Of a stretch of 64,000 bases of DNA, positions 1 to 9,532 are shown one piece after another (position 1 is the first letter of the stretch; every line of letters starts with the position of its first letter). Both the position numbers and the translations under genes were made by a program. The DNA is from Gordonia zhenghanii (GTDB lineage: Bacteria; Actinomycetota; Actinomycetes; Mycobacteriales; Mycobacteriaceae). Location: positions 124,001-188,000 of the forward strand of contig NZ_JAKKOQ010000005.1 in the NCBI RefSeq assembly GCF_021738965.1, given 5' to 3'. The notes under the pieces are model-generated. The model was given only the letters and a program-made list of their open reading frames with translations, did not search any database and was not told the origin of the DNA.

Positions 1-1
1 C

Positions 2-1366
2 ATCGTCGTCAACGACAACGGACGGTCGTACGCGCCGACGATCGGCGGTCTCGCCAAGAACCTGTCCGCGCTCCGACTGCAGCCCGCATACGAACGGCTC
101 CTCTCGTCGGGTCGTCGCCGACTCCGCAGCCTTCCGCTCGTCGGTGATCCCGCATACGCGGTCCTGCACGGGATGAAGAGCGGTGTGAAAGACCTGGTGT
201 CTCCGCAGGCGATGTTCGCCGACCTCGGACTCAAATACGTCGGCCCCGTCGACGGGCACGACCTCGTCGCGCTCGAGGAGGCGCTGCGTCGCGCCAAGGC
301 TTTCGGCGGTCCGGTGATCGTGCACACCGTGACCCGTAAAGGCATGGGGTACGCGCCGGCCGAGGCCGATGAGGCCGAGCAGATGCATTCCACCAGCAAG
401 ATGGACCCGGCGACCGGCAAAGCGATGTCGGTCGCTGCCAAAGACTGGACGTCGGTGTTCTCCGATGCGCTCGTCGACGAGGGGGAGCGGCGTCCGGAAG
501 TCGTGGCCATCACTGCTGCGATGCCGGGGCCGACCGGCCTCGTCCAGTTCGGGGAACGCTTTCCCGATCGCATGTTCGACGTGGGCATCGCCGAGCAGCA
601 CGGGATGACCTCCGCCGCCGGACTCGCACTGGGCGGCATGCACCCGGTGCTCGCGATCTACGCGACGTTCCTCAACCGTGCGTTCGACCAACTGTTGATG
701 GACGTCGCGTTGTTGAAGCTCCCGGTGACACTCGTCCTGGACCGGTCCGGTGTCACGGGCCCGGACGGTCCGAGCCACCACGGCATGTGGGACCTGTCGC
801 TGATGTCACTGGTGCCGGGTTTGCGAGTGGCCGCACCGCGCGACGTGATCCGGGTCCGTGAGGAACTCGCCGAAGCCCTCGACGCCGCCGACGGCCCGAC
901 GGCGGTCCGGTACTCGAAAGGCGCTGTCCCCGAAAATATCCCGGCGATACGCCGGCTGTCCGACGGCGTCGACGTCCTCGCGGACGGCGGCGATGACGGA
1001 GCCGATGTGCTCATCGTCGGCGTCGGCGCGTTCGCACGTCTGGCCCTCGACGTGGCGGCCAACCTGTCGTCGCACTCGGTGACCGCAACCGTCGTCGATC
1101 CGCGGTGGGTGCTGCCCGTACCCGACTCGATCGCGGTGCTCGCGCGCGATCACCGACTGGTGGTCACCCTCGAGGACGGCGGCGTCCAAGGCGGCGTCGG
1201 CGCGGCAGTGGTGCGTTCGCTCGCCGATGCCGGGGTGTCGACGCCCGTTCGCCAACGCGGTGTCCCGCAGCAGTTCGTGGCGCACTCGACGCGCGAAGAG
1301 ATCCTCGTCGACTTCGGATTGACCGATGTCGACCTCGCCGATTCGATCGTCAAAGATCTGACGTAG
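2..1366 (+). CDS. dxs: 1-deoxy-D-xylulose-5-phosphate synthase, 3' part
   Basis: Thiamine-diphosphate enzyme that condenses pyruvate and glyceraldehyde 3-phosphate in the first step of the cytosolic MEP isoprenoid pathway. The frame is open from base 2, so the N-terminal part lies outside the window; the visible part starts inside the ThDP-binding [14 protein letters not shown] stretch. It continues through [12 protein letters not shown], then the transketolase-type pyrimidine domain with the conserved [14 protein letters not shown] glutamate and [18 protein letters not shown], and a C-terminal transketolase domain. The stop overlaps the convergent AraC-type gene by 17 bp. Dxs is not in doubt; only the 5' end is missing. 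Confidence 0.96.
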   Translation: MVVNDNGRSYAPTIGGLAKNLSALRLQPAYERLLSSGRRRLRSLPLVGDPAYAVLHGMKSGVKDLVSPQAMFADLGLKYVGPVDGHDLVALEEALRRAKAFGGPVIVHTVTRKGMGYAPAEADEAEQMHSTSKMDPATGKAMSVAAKDWTSVFSDALVDEGERRPEVVAITAAMPGPTGLVQFGERFPDRMFDVGIAEQHGMTSAAGLALGGMHPVLAIYATFLNRAFDQLLMDVALLKLPVTLVLDRSGVTGPDGPSHHGMWDLSLMSLVPGLRVAAPRDVIRVREELAEALDAADGPTAVRYSKGAVPENIPAIRRLSDGVDVLADGGDDGADVLIVGVGAFARLALDVAANLSSHSVTATVVDPRWVLPVPDSIAVLARDHRLVVTLEDGGVQGGVGAAVVRSLADAGVSTPVRQRGVPQQFVAHSTREEILVDFGLTDVDLADSIVKDLT

Positions 1367-2399
1367 GCGGCACGCCGGCCGCGACGGCCTCTGTGTCTTC
1401 GGGGTCGGTGGACCTGCGCCATTGACGTGGAGTGCAGTCGAACCGTCCACGGAACCACCGGGAGAAGTTCGACGGGCTGGAGAATCCAAGCGTCGCCGCG
1501 ATCTCGACGAACGAGTACCGCTGGCTCGTCACCAGGTGCCCAGCCAACCCCGCACGCGTGTCGTCGACAACGGCGGTGAAGGTCGTGCCCTCGGCCGTGA
1601 GCCGTCGATGCAGAGTCCGCCGGTCCACTCCGAGGCTGCGGGCCACCTGATCTGCCGAGCACCTGCCGGTGGGCAGGAGCATCTCCACGAGTTGCCGAGT
1701 CCGGTTGGCGACGGCCGACGTGGGATTGCCGGCGTCATCGTCGAGCATCCGCCTCGTGTATTCGAGGAGTTGCGGATCGGACTCTCGGATCGGCCGGTCG
1801 AGGTCGGTCTCGAGCATGGTGATCCCGTTGAAGGCCCGGTCGTGTCGCGCGAGCCCGCCGAACATGCGCAGCGACGTGGTGGGATTGATCGGCGGAGAAT
1901 GCACGAACGACACGGACAAGGGTTGCCATGTCGGCGGCGACAACTCACGCATCAGCGCGTACAGGACGCCGACCGCCAGATCGATGGACTGGCGGTCGGC
2001 GCCGGGCCTGCCCAGGTCGAGGTGCACTCGTACGGTCGCCACGCCGTCGGCGACCTGCAAGCTCGTGTGGAGAGCCTCGTTGTACATGCGCTCATGTCGG
2101 ATGAGGAGGGTGAGGGCGCTTCGCATGTTGGGTTCCTCGCGGAGCACCAGACTCAACGGCCCGAGATGCGACAGCTTGCGCAGTTCGGCTAGTCGAGTGC
2201 CGAGGTCGTCGCGGCCCGCTTCAACTGCGGTGCGCTCGAGGAGGTCGGCGACCGCCGACGCGGGAATCCAGCGGTCCTGCAGGGCGACGCCGCCCGGGTC
2301 GAGACCGACCGAGCGCAGCAGTCGGACGGGATCGGTGTTCAGCGACCGTGCCAGCTCGACGAAGTTGGCCAACGACGCGTACCGCGCGAGTGGCTTCAT
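1350..2399 (-). CDS. AraC-family transcriptional regulator
   Basis: DNA-binding regulator of 349 aa. The N-terminal part (about residues 10-200) resembles the arabinose-binding-like sensor domain of OruR-type AraC proteins. The C-terminal about 90 residues hold the double helix-turn-helix, with [15 protein letters not shown] as first recognition helix and a second HTH ending in [18 protein letters not shown]. The ATG at 2397-2399 was chosen because upstream codons lack family character. It is divergent from the five-gene oxidoreductase-to-hydrolase unit starting at 2557, which it probably controls through the direct repeats at 2438-2474. The effector is unknown; a substrate of the neighbouring enzymes is the natural guess. 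Confidence 0.88.
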   Translation of the reverse strand: MKPLARYASLANFVELARSLNTDPVRLLRSVGLDPGGVALQDRWIPASAVADLLERTAVEAGRDDLGTRLAELRKLSHLGPLSLVLREEPNMRSALTLLIRHERMYNEALHTSLQVADGVATVRVHLDLGRPGADRQSIDLAVGVLYALMRELSPPTWQPLSVSFVHSPPINPTTSLRMFGGLARHDRAFNGITMLETDLDRPIRESDPQLLEYTRRMLDDDAGNPTSAVANRTRQLVEMLLPTGRCSADQVARSLGVDRRTLHRRLTAEGTTFTAVVDDTRAGLAGHLVTSQRYSFVEIAATLGFSSPSNFSRWFRGRFDCTPRQWRRSTDPEDTEAVAAGVPPTSDL

Positions 2400-2437
2400 G
2401 CGCGCCCTCCTCAGTCCAGCTCGAACCCGACTCAACG

Positions 2438-2474
2438 ATGTCCCAGCAGGAATAGAAACATGTCCCGACAAGAA
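2438..2474. promoter_or_regulatory. candidate AraC-type operator (direct repeat, 22-bp period)
   Basis: Two 15-mers, ATGTCCCAGCAGGAA at 2438-2452 and ATGTCCCGACAAGAA at 2460-2474, match at 12 of 15 positions and are spaced exactly two helical turns apart, the usual geometry of AraC-family half-sites. A weak -10-like CATAGT at 2496-2501 puts the second repeat next to the expected -35 position (2473-2478, AACAGT), as in class II activation. This would serve the rightward operon and could autoregulate the divergent regulator. Seen in sequence; binding is inferred. Confidence 0.55.
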
Positions 2475-2556
2475 CAGTTTAGCTGTGTCTGTCCTCATAG
2501 TGTCGTGTCCATCACACACACCAGGCCACCGAGGCCGTGTCGAGAGGACGATCTGC

Positions 2557-3537
2557 ATGACGCAAGCAATCCGTTTCCACCAGATCGGCGGACCCGAGGT
2601 TCTGCGATTGGAAGACGTCGTGACCGGTGAGCCCGGGTCCGGTGAGGTCCGGGTCCGGCACCACGCGATCGGCCTCAACTTCGCGGACACGTACTACCGG
2701 ACCGGGCTCTACCCTGTTCCACTGCCGAACGGAATGGGCGTCGAAGCTGCAGGCGTCGTGGAGGCGATTGGCGACGACGTCACCGGTGTCGAGCCCGGCG
2801 ACCGCGTGACCTACACGTACACCGGTTCCCCACTCGGGGCGTACAGCACCGACTTCGTGCTGCCTGCTCGCCACCTGATCGCGCTGCCGGACGAGATCTC
2901 GTTCGAGACCGCTGCGGCGTGCACCATGCGCGGGCTAACCGCCGCGTACCTGATGCGCCGCATTCACCAGTACCGCGAGGGCGACACGATTCTGCTGCAC
3001 GCCGCAGCCGGGGGAGTAGGGCTGATCGTCGCGCAGTGGGCCAAGCTCCTCGGACTCACGGTCATCGGCACGGTCTCGACGGAGCACAAGGCGGAGGTCG
3101 CCCGCGCCCACGGCGTGGACCACATCGTGTACTACCGCGACGAGGACACCGCTGCTCGAGTCCGTGAGATCACCGGCGGCGCAGGCGTTCCGGTGGTTCT
3201 CGACAGTATCGGGAAGACCACCTACGAGACGTCGCTGGACTGCCTCGCGCGCCGCGGCCTGCTCGTGTGCTTCGGCACGTCGTCGGGCCCCATCCCGCCG
3301 ATCGACCCGATGCAACTGGCGATCAAAGGATCGCTTTTCGTCACCCGGCCCGGTCTGGCCGATTACATCGCCGACCCGGCCGAGCGGGCCGAACTCGCAG
3401 GCGAGCTCTTCGGTCACATCGCGGAGGGACGGATCCGCGTCCGGGTCGGCCAGACCTACCCTCTCGCAGACGCGGCCCGCGCCCACGCCGAACTCGAGTC
3501 CGGTCTGCTCACCGGTTCCTCGATCCTCACCGTCTGA
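2557..3537 (+). CDS. zinc-independent quinone oxidoreductase (MDR family)
   Basis: NAD(P)H-dependent quinone/enone reductase of the medium-chain dehydrogenase/reductase superfamily, 326 aa, cytosolic. It has the N-terminal GroES-like fold (GLNFADTYYRTGLYP, GMGVEAAGVVEAIG) and a Rossmann nucleotide-binding motif AAAGGVG at about residue 149. The Zn-binding cysteines of alcohol dehydrogenases are absent, as in QorA/zeta-crystallin. ATG 2557 follows the purine-rich GAGAGGAC. It is first gene of the AraC-controlled unit and may reduce an unsaturated intermediate; the physiological substrate cannot be read from sequence. Confidence 0.9.
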   Translation: MTQAIRFHQIGGPEVLRLEDVVTGEPGSGEVRVRHHAIGLNFADTYYRTGLYPVPLPNGMGVEAAGVVEAIGDDVTGVEPGDRVTYTYTGSPLGAYSTDFVLPARHLIALPDEISFETAAACTMRGLTAAYLMRRIHQYREGDTILLHAAAGGVGLIVAQWAKLLGLTVIGTVSTEHKAEVARAHGVDHIVYYRDEDTAARVREITGGAGVPVVLDSIGKTTYETSLDCLARRGLLVCFGTSSGPIPPIDPMQLAIKGSLFVTRPGLADYIADPAERAELAGELFGHIAEGRIRVRVGQTYPLADAARAHAELESGLLTGSSILTV

Positions 3538-3573
3538 CCGGCACTCAGACCACTATCGAAGGGAGCAGCGCAG

Positions 3574-4470
3574 ATGACACTCACGCAGACCGCCGATCTC
3601 GGTGAGACGCACCGTCGCAGGATCCGTGCCGAACGCCTCACCGCCCACCTCGGAGCCGAACTGTTCGACGTCGACCTCGCAGCCGTCGCGGCCGACGACA
3701 CCCTGTTCGCCGAACTCCGCGGGTTGCTGATCGACTACAAGGTCCTGTTCGTGCGCGATCAGCGGATCAGTCGGGGCGACCATGTCGCGCTGGCCCGCCG
3801 CTTCGGCGACCTCGAACCTCACCCGGTCCTGGCATCAGATCCCGATCACCCCGGCCTGGTGCGTATCTACAAGGACCTCGACAGCCCGCCAGAACACTTC
3901 GAGAACGCCTTCCACTGCGACGCCACCTGGCGCGACCGACCGCCTTTCGGCTCGGTGCTCCGATGCGTCGACGGACCTGCCGTCGGCGGGGACACCATCT
4001 GGGTCGACATGATCGCCGCCTATGCGGCATTGCCCTCGGACGTCAAGGTTCGCATCGACGGACTCCGCGCCCGCCACTCGATCGAAGCCAGCTTCGGCGC
4101 CGGGATGTCGGCGGAGCGGCGTGCCGAACTACACGAGACCTTCCCCGACGCCGAGCACCCTGTCGTACGGACTCACCCCGAGACCGGGGAGAAGATCCTG
4201 TTCGTCAACTCGTTCGCGACTCATCTGACGAACTTCCACACCCCTGAGAACGTCCGGTTCGGATACGACTACGCACCTGGCGCAGCCGAGCTGCTGCAGT
4301 ACCTGATCCGTCAGGCATCGGTGCCTGAGTTCCAGGTCCGTTGGCGGTGGACGCCGGACAGTTTCGCGATCTGGGACAACCGGTGCACACAGCACTACGC
4401 AGTCCAGGACTACTGGCCCGCAGTCCGACGCATGGAACGCGCCGGAATCGTCGGCGACCGACCGTACTGA
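3574..4470 (+). CDS. TauD/TfdA-family Fe(II)/2-oxoglutarate dioxygenase
   Basis: Oxygenase of 298 aa that couples decarboxylation of 2-oxoglutarate to hydroxylation of an organic acid, sulfonate or amine. The facial triad is visible: H114 and D116 in FHCDATW and distal H274 in TQHYAVQDYWP, followed by an arginine-rich VRRMERAG segment that would bind the cosubstrate carboxylate. An RBS (AAGGGAG) precedes ATG 3574, 36 bp after the oxidoreductase stop. Taurine, 2,4-D, carnitine-related compounds and alkyl sulfates are all substrates of this superfamily. The adjacent beta-keto acid cleavage enzyme hints at an oxidised carboxylate, but that is inference. Confidence 0.9.
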   Translation: MTLTQTADLGETHRRRIRAERLTAHLGAELFDVDLAAVAADDTLFAELRGLLIDYKVLFVRDQRISRGDHVALARRFGDLEPHPVLASDPDHPGLVRIYKDLDSPPEHFENAFHCDATWRDRPPFGSVLRCVDGPAVGGDTIWVDMIAAYAALPSDVKVRIDGLRARHSIEASFGAGMSAERRAELHETFPDAEHPVVRTHPETGEKILFVNSFATHLTNFHTPENVRFGYDYAPGAAELLQYLIRQASVPEFQVRWRWTPDSFAIWDNRCTQHYAVQDYWPAVRRMERAGIVGDRPY

Positions 4471-4505
4471 CCCGACCCCGAATTCAACACAAGAGGAGAC
4501 TGATC

Positions 4506-5558
4506 ATGCACTTCCACGACGACGCCCTGTTCCCCGAGGTCCAGGAGAAGCAAGTCATCACCGTTGCGCCGTACGGACCCGAATGGGAGCTCGACGACTT
4601 CGCCGACGATCTGCCGCTCACCATGGAGCAGCACGTCCAACAGGCCGTCGACTGCTATGAGGCGGGTGCGACGGTGCTGCACATCCACGTCCGCGAAGAA
4701 GACGGTAAGGGCAGCAAGCGGCTCTCGAAGTTCAACGAGCTGTTGACCGGTCTGCGGGAGGCCGTGCCGGACATGATCTTGCAGGTCGGCGGTTCCATCT
4801 CGTTCGCGCCCGAAGGCGACGGCAAAGACGCGAAGTGGCTGTCCGACGACACCAGGCACATGCTCGCCGAACTCGATCCCAAGCCGGACCAGGTCACCAT
4901 CGCCATCAACACCAGCCAGATGAACATTATGGAGCTGATGACCGACGACGACATCGCGGGCACCTCGATGCAGCGCCCCGAACTGTACGACACCTACCGC
5001 GAGATGACTGTGCCAGCCGGCCCGGAGTGGGTGGAGGAGCATCTGCGTCGTCTCACCGCCAACGGCATCCAACCGCACTTCCAGCTGTCGTCGATCCCGC
5101 AGCTGGAGACGGTCGAGCGGTTGATCCGCCGCGGGAAGTACATGGGTCCGTTGAACTTGACGTGGGTCGGCATCGGCGGCGGTTTCGACGGCCCGAACCC
5201 GTACAACATCATGAACTTCATGCAGCGCGTCCCGGACGGGGCGATGCTGACTCTGGAGACCTTGATGCGATCGGTGCTCCCGGTCAACACAATGGCCATC
5301 GCTATGGGACTGCACACCCGTTGCGGCAACGAGGACACGATCTGGCGCAGCAAGGGTGAGAAGATCAAGTCCGTCGACCAGGTGAAGCAGCTGGTTCGGA
5401 TCAGCGAGGAGTTGGGTCGCGAGGTCGCCAACGGCAAACAGGCGCGCGACATCTACCGCATCGGCGAGCAGTACGACTCGGTCGACGAGACCCTGGCACG
5501 ACTCGGGTACGCGCCGAATCGCCTGCCCGGTCAGCTCGGATTCACCCAGCACGCATAG
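4506..5558 (+). CDS. beta-keto acid cleavage enzyme (BKACE, DUF849)
   Basis: Zinc-dependent C-C lyase family that condenses a beta-keto acid with acetyl-CoA to give acetoacetate and a CoA ester. Known members act on 3-keto-5-aminohexanoate or dehydrocarnitine; many are unassigned. The metal-binding HIHVRE motif (H59, H61) and the late GLHTRCGNEDT signature are present. At 350 aa it is longer than the roughly 270-310 aa I expect for the family. ATG 4506 lies behind AAGAGGAGACTGATC, a strong RBS. It sits between the dioxygenase and the MFS carrier, so a substrate-uptake-and-cleavage pathway is likely. Specificity is unknown. Confidence 0.87.
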   Translation: MHFHDDALFPEVQEKQVITVAPYGPEWELDDFADDLPLTMEQHVQQAVDCYEAGATVLHIHVREEDGKGSKRLSKFNELLTGLREAVPDMILQVGGSISFAPEGDGKDAKWLSDDTRHMLAELDPKPDQVTIAINTSQMNIMELMTDDDIAGTSMQRPELYDTYREMTVPAGPEWVEEHLRRLTANGIQPHFQLSSIPQLETVERLIRRGKYMGPLNLTWVGIGGGFDGPNPYNIMNFMQRVPDGAMLTLETLMRSVLPVNTMAIAMGLHTRCGNEDTIWRSKGEKIKSVDQVKQLVRISEELGREVANGKQARDIYRIGEQYDSVDETLARLGYAPNRLPGQLGFTQHA

Positions 5559-5571
5559 GAATCCGAGAACA

Positions 5572-6921
5572 ATGGCCCTCATGCCTCCCCGCCCGAGCGT
5601 CGCCGCGTCGCACATGGCAGAGCCGTCGACGGGACGTAAATCGTCCCGCCGACGGGTCTACCCGTGGATCGTCTTCGCCCTGGCCTTCGCGCTGCTCCTG
5701 TCCGACTACATGTCGCGCCAGGTGCTCTCGGCAGTCTTCGTGCCACTCGGACAGGAACTCGACCTCGACAAGGGGCAGCTGGGATCGTTGATCTCGGTTG
5801 TCGCCTTGATGGTCGGCCTGCTCACCCTTCCCGTCTCGATCCTCGCCGACCGGTGGGGGCGAGTGCGCAGCCTGATAGTCATGGCGGTGGTGTGGTCGTT
5901 CGCCACCCTCGCATGCGCATTCGCCCAGAACTACGAACAGCTCCTGATTGCGCGCTTCTTCGTCGGTGTGGGCGAGGCCGCCTATGGCAGCGTGGGGATC
6001 GCGCTGGTCCTCGGGCTGTTCGCGCCGCGGGTCCACGCGGCCCTCTCCGCTGCATTCATGGCGGGCGGCTCGTTCGGGACGATGTTCGGCACCGCGATCG
6101 GCGGCGTGATCGCGGTACAGATCGGGTGGCGCTGGTCGATCGGCGCGATGGCGATCGGCGGGCTCCTCCTGGTTGCGGTGTTCAAGGTGATCGTCACCGA
6201 AGTCCGAGTCCGCCGAAGTCAGTACGACGGCGACGCCGTCGAACGGGAACCGAGCATCACGGCGAAGGCGAAGCCTCCTCGAGCGCCGCTCTCCAGTCTG
6301 TTCACCAACCCGGCCGTGGTCTGCGCGTACCTCGGCAGCGGTCTGCAGATGTTCATGGCGGCCGTGATGCTCACCTGGCTGCCGACGTTCTTCAAAGAGT
6401 CGTACGGCATGGGCGTCGACAAGGCGGCGGGTACCGCAGCAGTGTTCGTCATGCTGGTCGGTAGCGGAATGATCGGCTGCGGGTACCTCGCGGACCGGGT
6501 GAGCCGAACCGACCCGTTGCGGAAGTGGACGGTCGGGATCGCGTTCTGCGGCATCGCCTGCATCGCTCTCCTCGCCGCCTTCCGGTTGCCGACGGGCCCG
6601 GAACAATTGATCCTGCTCGCTATCGGAGCCTTTTTCTCCGCCGGCTGTTCGGGGACGACCGCCGCGATGGTCGCGTCGCTGACGCACAAATCCATTCAGG
6701 CGTCCGCGATGGGAACCCTGACGTTGGCGAACAACCTTCTCGGCCTCGCGGCGGCGCCGTTCCTGATCGGAATTCTCGCCGACCACGTGTCCCTGTCTGG
6801 TGCGTTGAAGATCGCTCCGTTGATCTATCTGCCTGCTGCGACGGCGATGTACATCGGACGCAGGCTGCACCCGCGCGGCCAGGCGAAGCTGCAGGCGTTG
6901 ACAGTGGCGGTGGCTCGATGA
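5572..6921 (+). CDS. MFS transporter
   Basis: Integral membrane carrier of 449 aa with about twelve hydrophobic helices, beginning after a basic tail (RKSSRRRVYPW). The MFS signature between helices 2 and 3 is visible as ADRWGRVRSL, and its C-domain counterpart as LADRVSRTDPLRKW. A hydrophilic loop around residues 205-240 separates the two six-helix halves. It starts 13 bp after the DUF849 gene and its stop overlaps the start of the next gene (ATGA), so translation is probably coupled. By context it imports the compound degraded by this operon; ACS- or sugar-phosphate-like carriers are similar. Confidence 0.88.
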   Translation: MALMPPRPSVAASHMAEPSTGRKSSRRRVYPWIVFALAFALLLSDYMSRQVLSAVFVPLGQELDLDKGQLGSLISVVALMVGLLTLPVSILADRWGRVRSLIVMAVVWSFATLACAFAQNYEQLLIARFFVGVGEAAYGSVGIALVLGLFAPRVHAALSAAFMAGGSFGTMFGTAIGGVIAVQIGWRWSIGAMAIGGLLLVAVFKVIVTEVRVRRSQYDGDAVEREPSITAKAKPPRAPLSSLFTNPAVVCAYLGSGLQMFMAAVMLTWLPTFFKESYGMGVDKAAGTAAVFVMLVGSGMIGCGYLADRVSRTDPLRKWTVGIAFCGIACIALLAAFRLPTGPEQLILLAIGAFFSAGCSGTTAAMVASLTHKSIQASAMGTLTLANNLLGLAAAPFLIGILADHVSLSGALKIAPLIYLPAATAMYIGRRLHPRGQAKLQALTVAVAR

Positions 6922-7529
6922 GTGAACCGACGGTCGTGATCGTCCCCGGCCTTCGCGGTGACGCACCGGACCACTGGCAGGAACGCTTTGCCGCTCGCAG
7001 CAGCGGCACGACGACTGTGCCGTTCCCCGCCGCGGACGACTGGCACGACATCAGGGTCCGGGCCGGCCTGATCGGCGAGACAGTCGCAGCCGTCGACGGA
7101 CCGGTGGTGCTTGTCGCACACAGCGCTGGAGTGCTCGCGACGGTTCACTGGGTCCGCAGCTGCGCGAACGACAGTCAGGCCGACGCCGAGGGGCCCGGTG
7201 ACGGGCGGGCTCTCGTGAAGGTCGTCGGCGCGATCCTCGTGACACCGCCGGATCTCGGCGTCGTCTGGCCGAGCCCGCACCCGCGTTCCGCCGACCTGTC
7301 GGCGGCCGGGTGGGAGCCGGTCCCGCGGAACCGACTTCCGTTCCCATCGGTTCTTGCGGTCAGCCGCGACGACCCGCTCGCTCGGTACCGGGCCAGTGCG
7401 GGCCTCGCCGAGGCGTGGGGCAGCAGATTGGTCGATCTCGGCGATGTCGGTCACCTCAACCCGGCTTCCGGATTCGGTGACTGGCCGATGCTCGACGAAC
7501 TCCTCGCCGAGTTCTCGTCTGCGACCTGA
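6918..7529 (+). CDS. RBBP9/YdeN-family serine hydrolase
   Basis: Small alpha/beta hydrolase of 203 aa. The nucleophile S69 lies in VAHSAG and the catalytic His is H179 in GHLNPASGFGDWP, a signature of the RBBP9 subfamily. Its start overlaps the MFS stop by four bases, making it last gene of the AraC-controlled unit. Its 3' end overlaps the convergent rnd gene by 79 bp, an unusually deep overlap. It may hydrolyse an ester or amide on the route into the pathway; no substrate can be named. Confidence 0.85.
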   Translation: MSEPTVVIVPGLRGDAPDHWQERFAARSSGTTTVPFPAADDWHDIRVRAGLIGETVAAVDGPVVLVAHSAGVLATVHWVRSCANDSQADAEGPGDGRALVKVVGAILVTPPDLGVVWPSPHPRSADLSAAGWEPVPRNRLPFPSVLAVSRDDPLARYRASAGLAEAWGSRLVDLGDVGHLNPASGFGDWPMLDELLAEFSSAT

Positions 7530-8791
7530 CCCTGGTGCCGGAACCGGCCGGTAGGAGATCCGTCGACGGGGGCAGCCAGCGCGGCCTCGATGGGCTCCGT
7601 TGCGAGCTCCACCTGCCACGGGCGCGCGCCGAGGTCGGCGAGACGCTGTGCGACGCCGACACTCTCGTCGACGCCGAACCAGCACAGGTCGCGGACGATC
7701 GACGGCGACAACAGGTTCTCGGTCGGCAGACCGATGGTCTCGGCGAGAGTCTTGAGAGCGGGGCGTACCGCCTTGGCACGCGCGGCAGGCGCCGGGTGCT
7801 TGGGTTCCCACCGGTTGATCGGCGGGACGCCCGTCTGCGGAGCCTTCTTCGCAGGCAGTTCAGCGTCCGGAAGGTTCCGGGCGCGCTCGAGCGCATCCAG
7901 CCAGGTGTTCGCCTGTCGACGTTGGCGAGGACCGCTGAACACCGGCAGTGCCGTCAGCTCGGCGGTAGTGCGGGGCCCCTTCGACACGGCGTTCACGATC
8001 GCGGAGTCGGGGAGGATGCGGCCCGGCGCGATGTCGCGGCGCCGGGCGACCTCTTCACGCGCCGTCCACAGTTCGCGGACCATGGCCAATGCTCGAGCCG
8101 ACTTCAGGTCATGGATGCCGGATGTGCGTCGCCACCGATCGGTCTTGGGCTCGGGCTGCGGTCGGGCGAGGACGGCAGCGAACTCCTGGACTGCCCACTC
8201 CTCGCGTCCCGCGGTGCGGAGAGCGGCGTTGACGGCGTCGCGCAGTTCGACGAGGACCTCGACGTCGAGCGCCGCGTAGTTCAACCAGTCGTCGGGCAGC
8301 GGACGGCGGGACCAGTCAGCCGCACCGTGCCCCTTGGCGAGTCCGAGATGGAGGAACTCGGCGACCATCGCCGCCAGGTTGACCTTCGGGACGTTGAGGA
8401 GACGGCCCGCGAGCTCGGTGTCGAAGACGCTCTCGCAGACGAATCCGAGTTCCCGAAGGCACGGAAGGTCTTGGTCGGCAGCGTGCAGGATCCACTGCGG
8501 TCCGGTCATCACCTCGATGACCGGCGCCAGTGCGTCCGGGTGCTCGATGGGATCGATGAGGAAGCTCCCCGACCCGGTGCGACGTAATTGCACGAGGTAG
8601 GCACGTTGCGAGTACTTGAAGCCGCTCGCCCGTTCCGTATCGACCGCGATCGGACCTGTTCCGGCGGCCAGTCGTGCGGCGACCGACGCGAACTCGTCCG
8701 GTGTCGACACGACCGGCGGGACACCCTCACGGGGAGCGGTCAGTGGAACGACGGGGACCTCGGGGGGATGATCTGCGTCGGAATCGGTCAC
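7451..8791 (-). CDS. rnd: ribonuclease D-like 3'-5' exonuclease with HRDC region
   Basis: DEDD-family RNA 3'-5' exonuclease of 446 aa with a likely role in tRNA/structured RNA processing or decay. Exo I is seen in AVDTERASGFKYSQRAYLVQ, Exo II in LHAADQDLPCLRELG, Exo III in NYAALDVEVLVELR, and an HRDC-like helical region follows (about residues 215-300). GTG at 8791 was chosen because it begins 8 bp after the DUF3000 stop and matches the conserved N-terminus; the frame stays open far upstream only because of high GC. The pair DUF3000-rnd matches the order in mycobacteria. Confidence 0.9.
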   Translation of the reverse strand: MTDSDADHPPEVPVVPLTAPREGVPPVVSTPDEFASVAARLAAGTGPIAVDTERASGFKYSQRAYLVQLRRTGSGSFLIDPIEHPDALAPVIEVMTGPQWILHAADQDLPCLRELGFVCESVFDTELAGRLLNVPKVNLAAMVAEFLHLGLAKGHGAADWSRRPLPDDWLNYAALDVEVLVELRDAVNAALRTAGREEWAVQEFAAVLARPQPEPKTDRWRRTSGIHDLKSARALAMVRELWTAREEVARRRDIAPGRILPDSAIVNAVSKGPRTTAELTALPVFSGPRQRRQANTWLDALERARNLPDAELPAKKAPQTGVPPINRWEPKHPAPAARAKAVRPALKTLAETIGLPTENLLSPSIVRDLCWFGVDESVGVAQRLADLGARPWQVELATEPIEAALAAPVDGSPTGRFRHQGQVADENSARSSSSIGQSPNPEAGLR

Positions 8792-8799
8792 CGCAACCC

Positions 8800-9432
8800 T
8801 CAGATCGAGCCGAGAGAGGCCACGCCTGTCGGCGGCAGCCCCGCGACCGAAGCCAGCACGTCGCAGAACGCTTCGAGATGGATCGACAGATCGGCTCCGG
8901 TCGCGGTCCACGACGCGCGGAGTTCCAGCTGATGGGACTGCGGGGGGCCCGCGATGTCGCCGTAGCGCACCGACGTCGTCGCGGTCACCGTGCCGCCGAG
9001 GGCCCGGACGGCAGGCAGATCGGCGCCGAACGGCGGCGTCGACTCGGTGTCGCCGTCCGGCACCCCGAGGGCTTCGGCGAGCCAACTCCACGCGACCTGG
9101 GGCAGCAGCGGATCGGCGGCCAACGCGGCCTCGACCTCCGCTTGGATGAACGCGACGAGACGGTACGTGCCGTTCCATGCGTCCTGGCCGTCCGGGTCGT
9201 ACAACAAGACGAGGCGGCCGAACGCGTTGCCCGTCGAGTCCGTCGGCACCTGGTTGGGGTCCGATTCGTCCGGGGGCCGGACTTCGACGCCGAGTGCATA
9301 GCTGTACGGCGCGAGACGTTGCGGGGGACGGATCGAACCGACTTCGATTTCCGGCCGCACCGTCGCAGCATGCAGCGACTGCACGGCGTCGCGGAACTCG
9401 GCCGGCTCCGTCGGGGCTCCAGAAGTGGTCAC
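8800..9432 (-). CDS. DUF3000-family protein
   Basis: Conserved actinobacterial protein of 210 aa, cytosolic, function unknown. Recognisable stretches are FGRLVLLYDPDGQDAWNGTY and the HQLELRASWTATG C-terminal part. GTG 9432 is the first plausible start after the divergent hemE region. It sits immediately upstream of rnd (8 bp), so the two are almost surely cotranscribed. I cannot assign an activity. Confidence 0.85.
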   Translation of the reverse strand: MTTSGAPTEPAEFRDAVQSLHAATVRPEIEVGSIRPPQRLAPYSYALGVEVRPPDESDPNQVPTDSTGNAFGRLVLLYDPDGQDAWNGTYRLVAFIQAEVEAALAADPLLPQVAWSWLAEALGVPDGDTESTPPFGADLPAVRALGGTVTATTSVRYGDIAGPPQSHQLELRASWTATGADLSIHLEAFCDVLASVAGLPPTGVASLGSI

Positions 9433-9532
9433 GGCCGTCAGGGTAAGCCGGGTGCAGGCCGGTGTGGCGGAGGCGCGCCGGGATTCCGGGGTGTGACCGG
9501 ATCGTCCCGGGTGCAGATGGCACAGTGAACAC

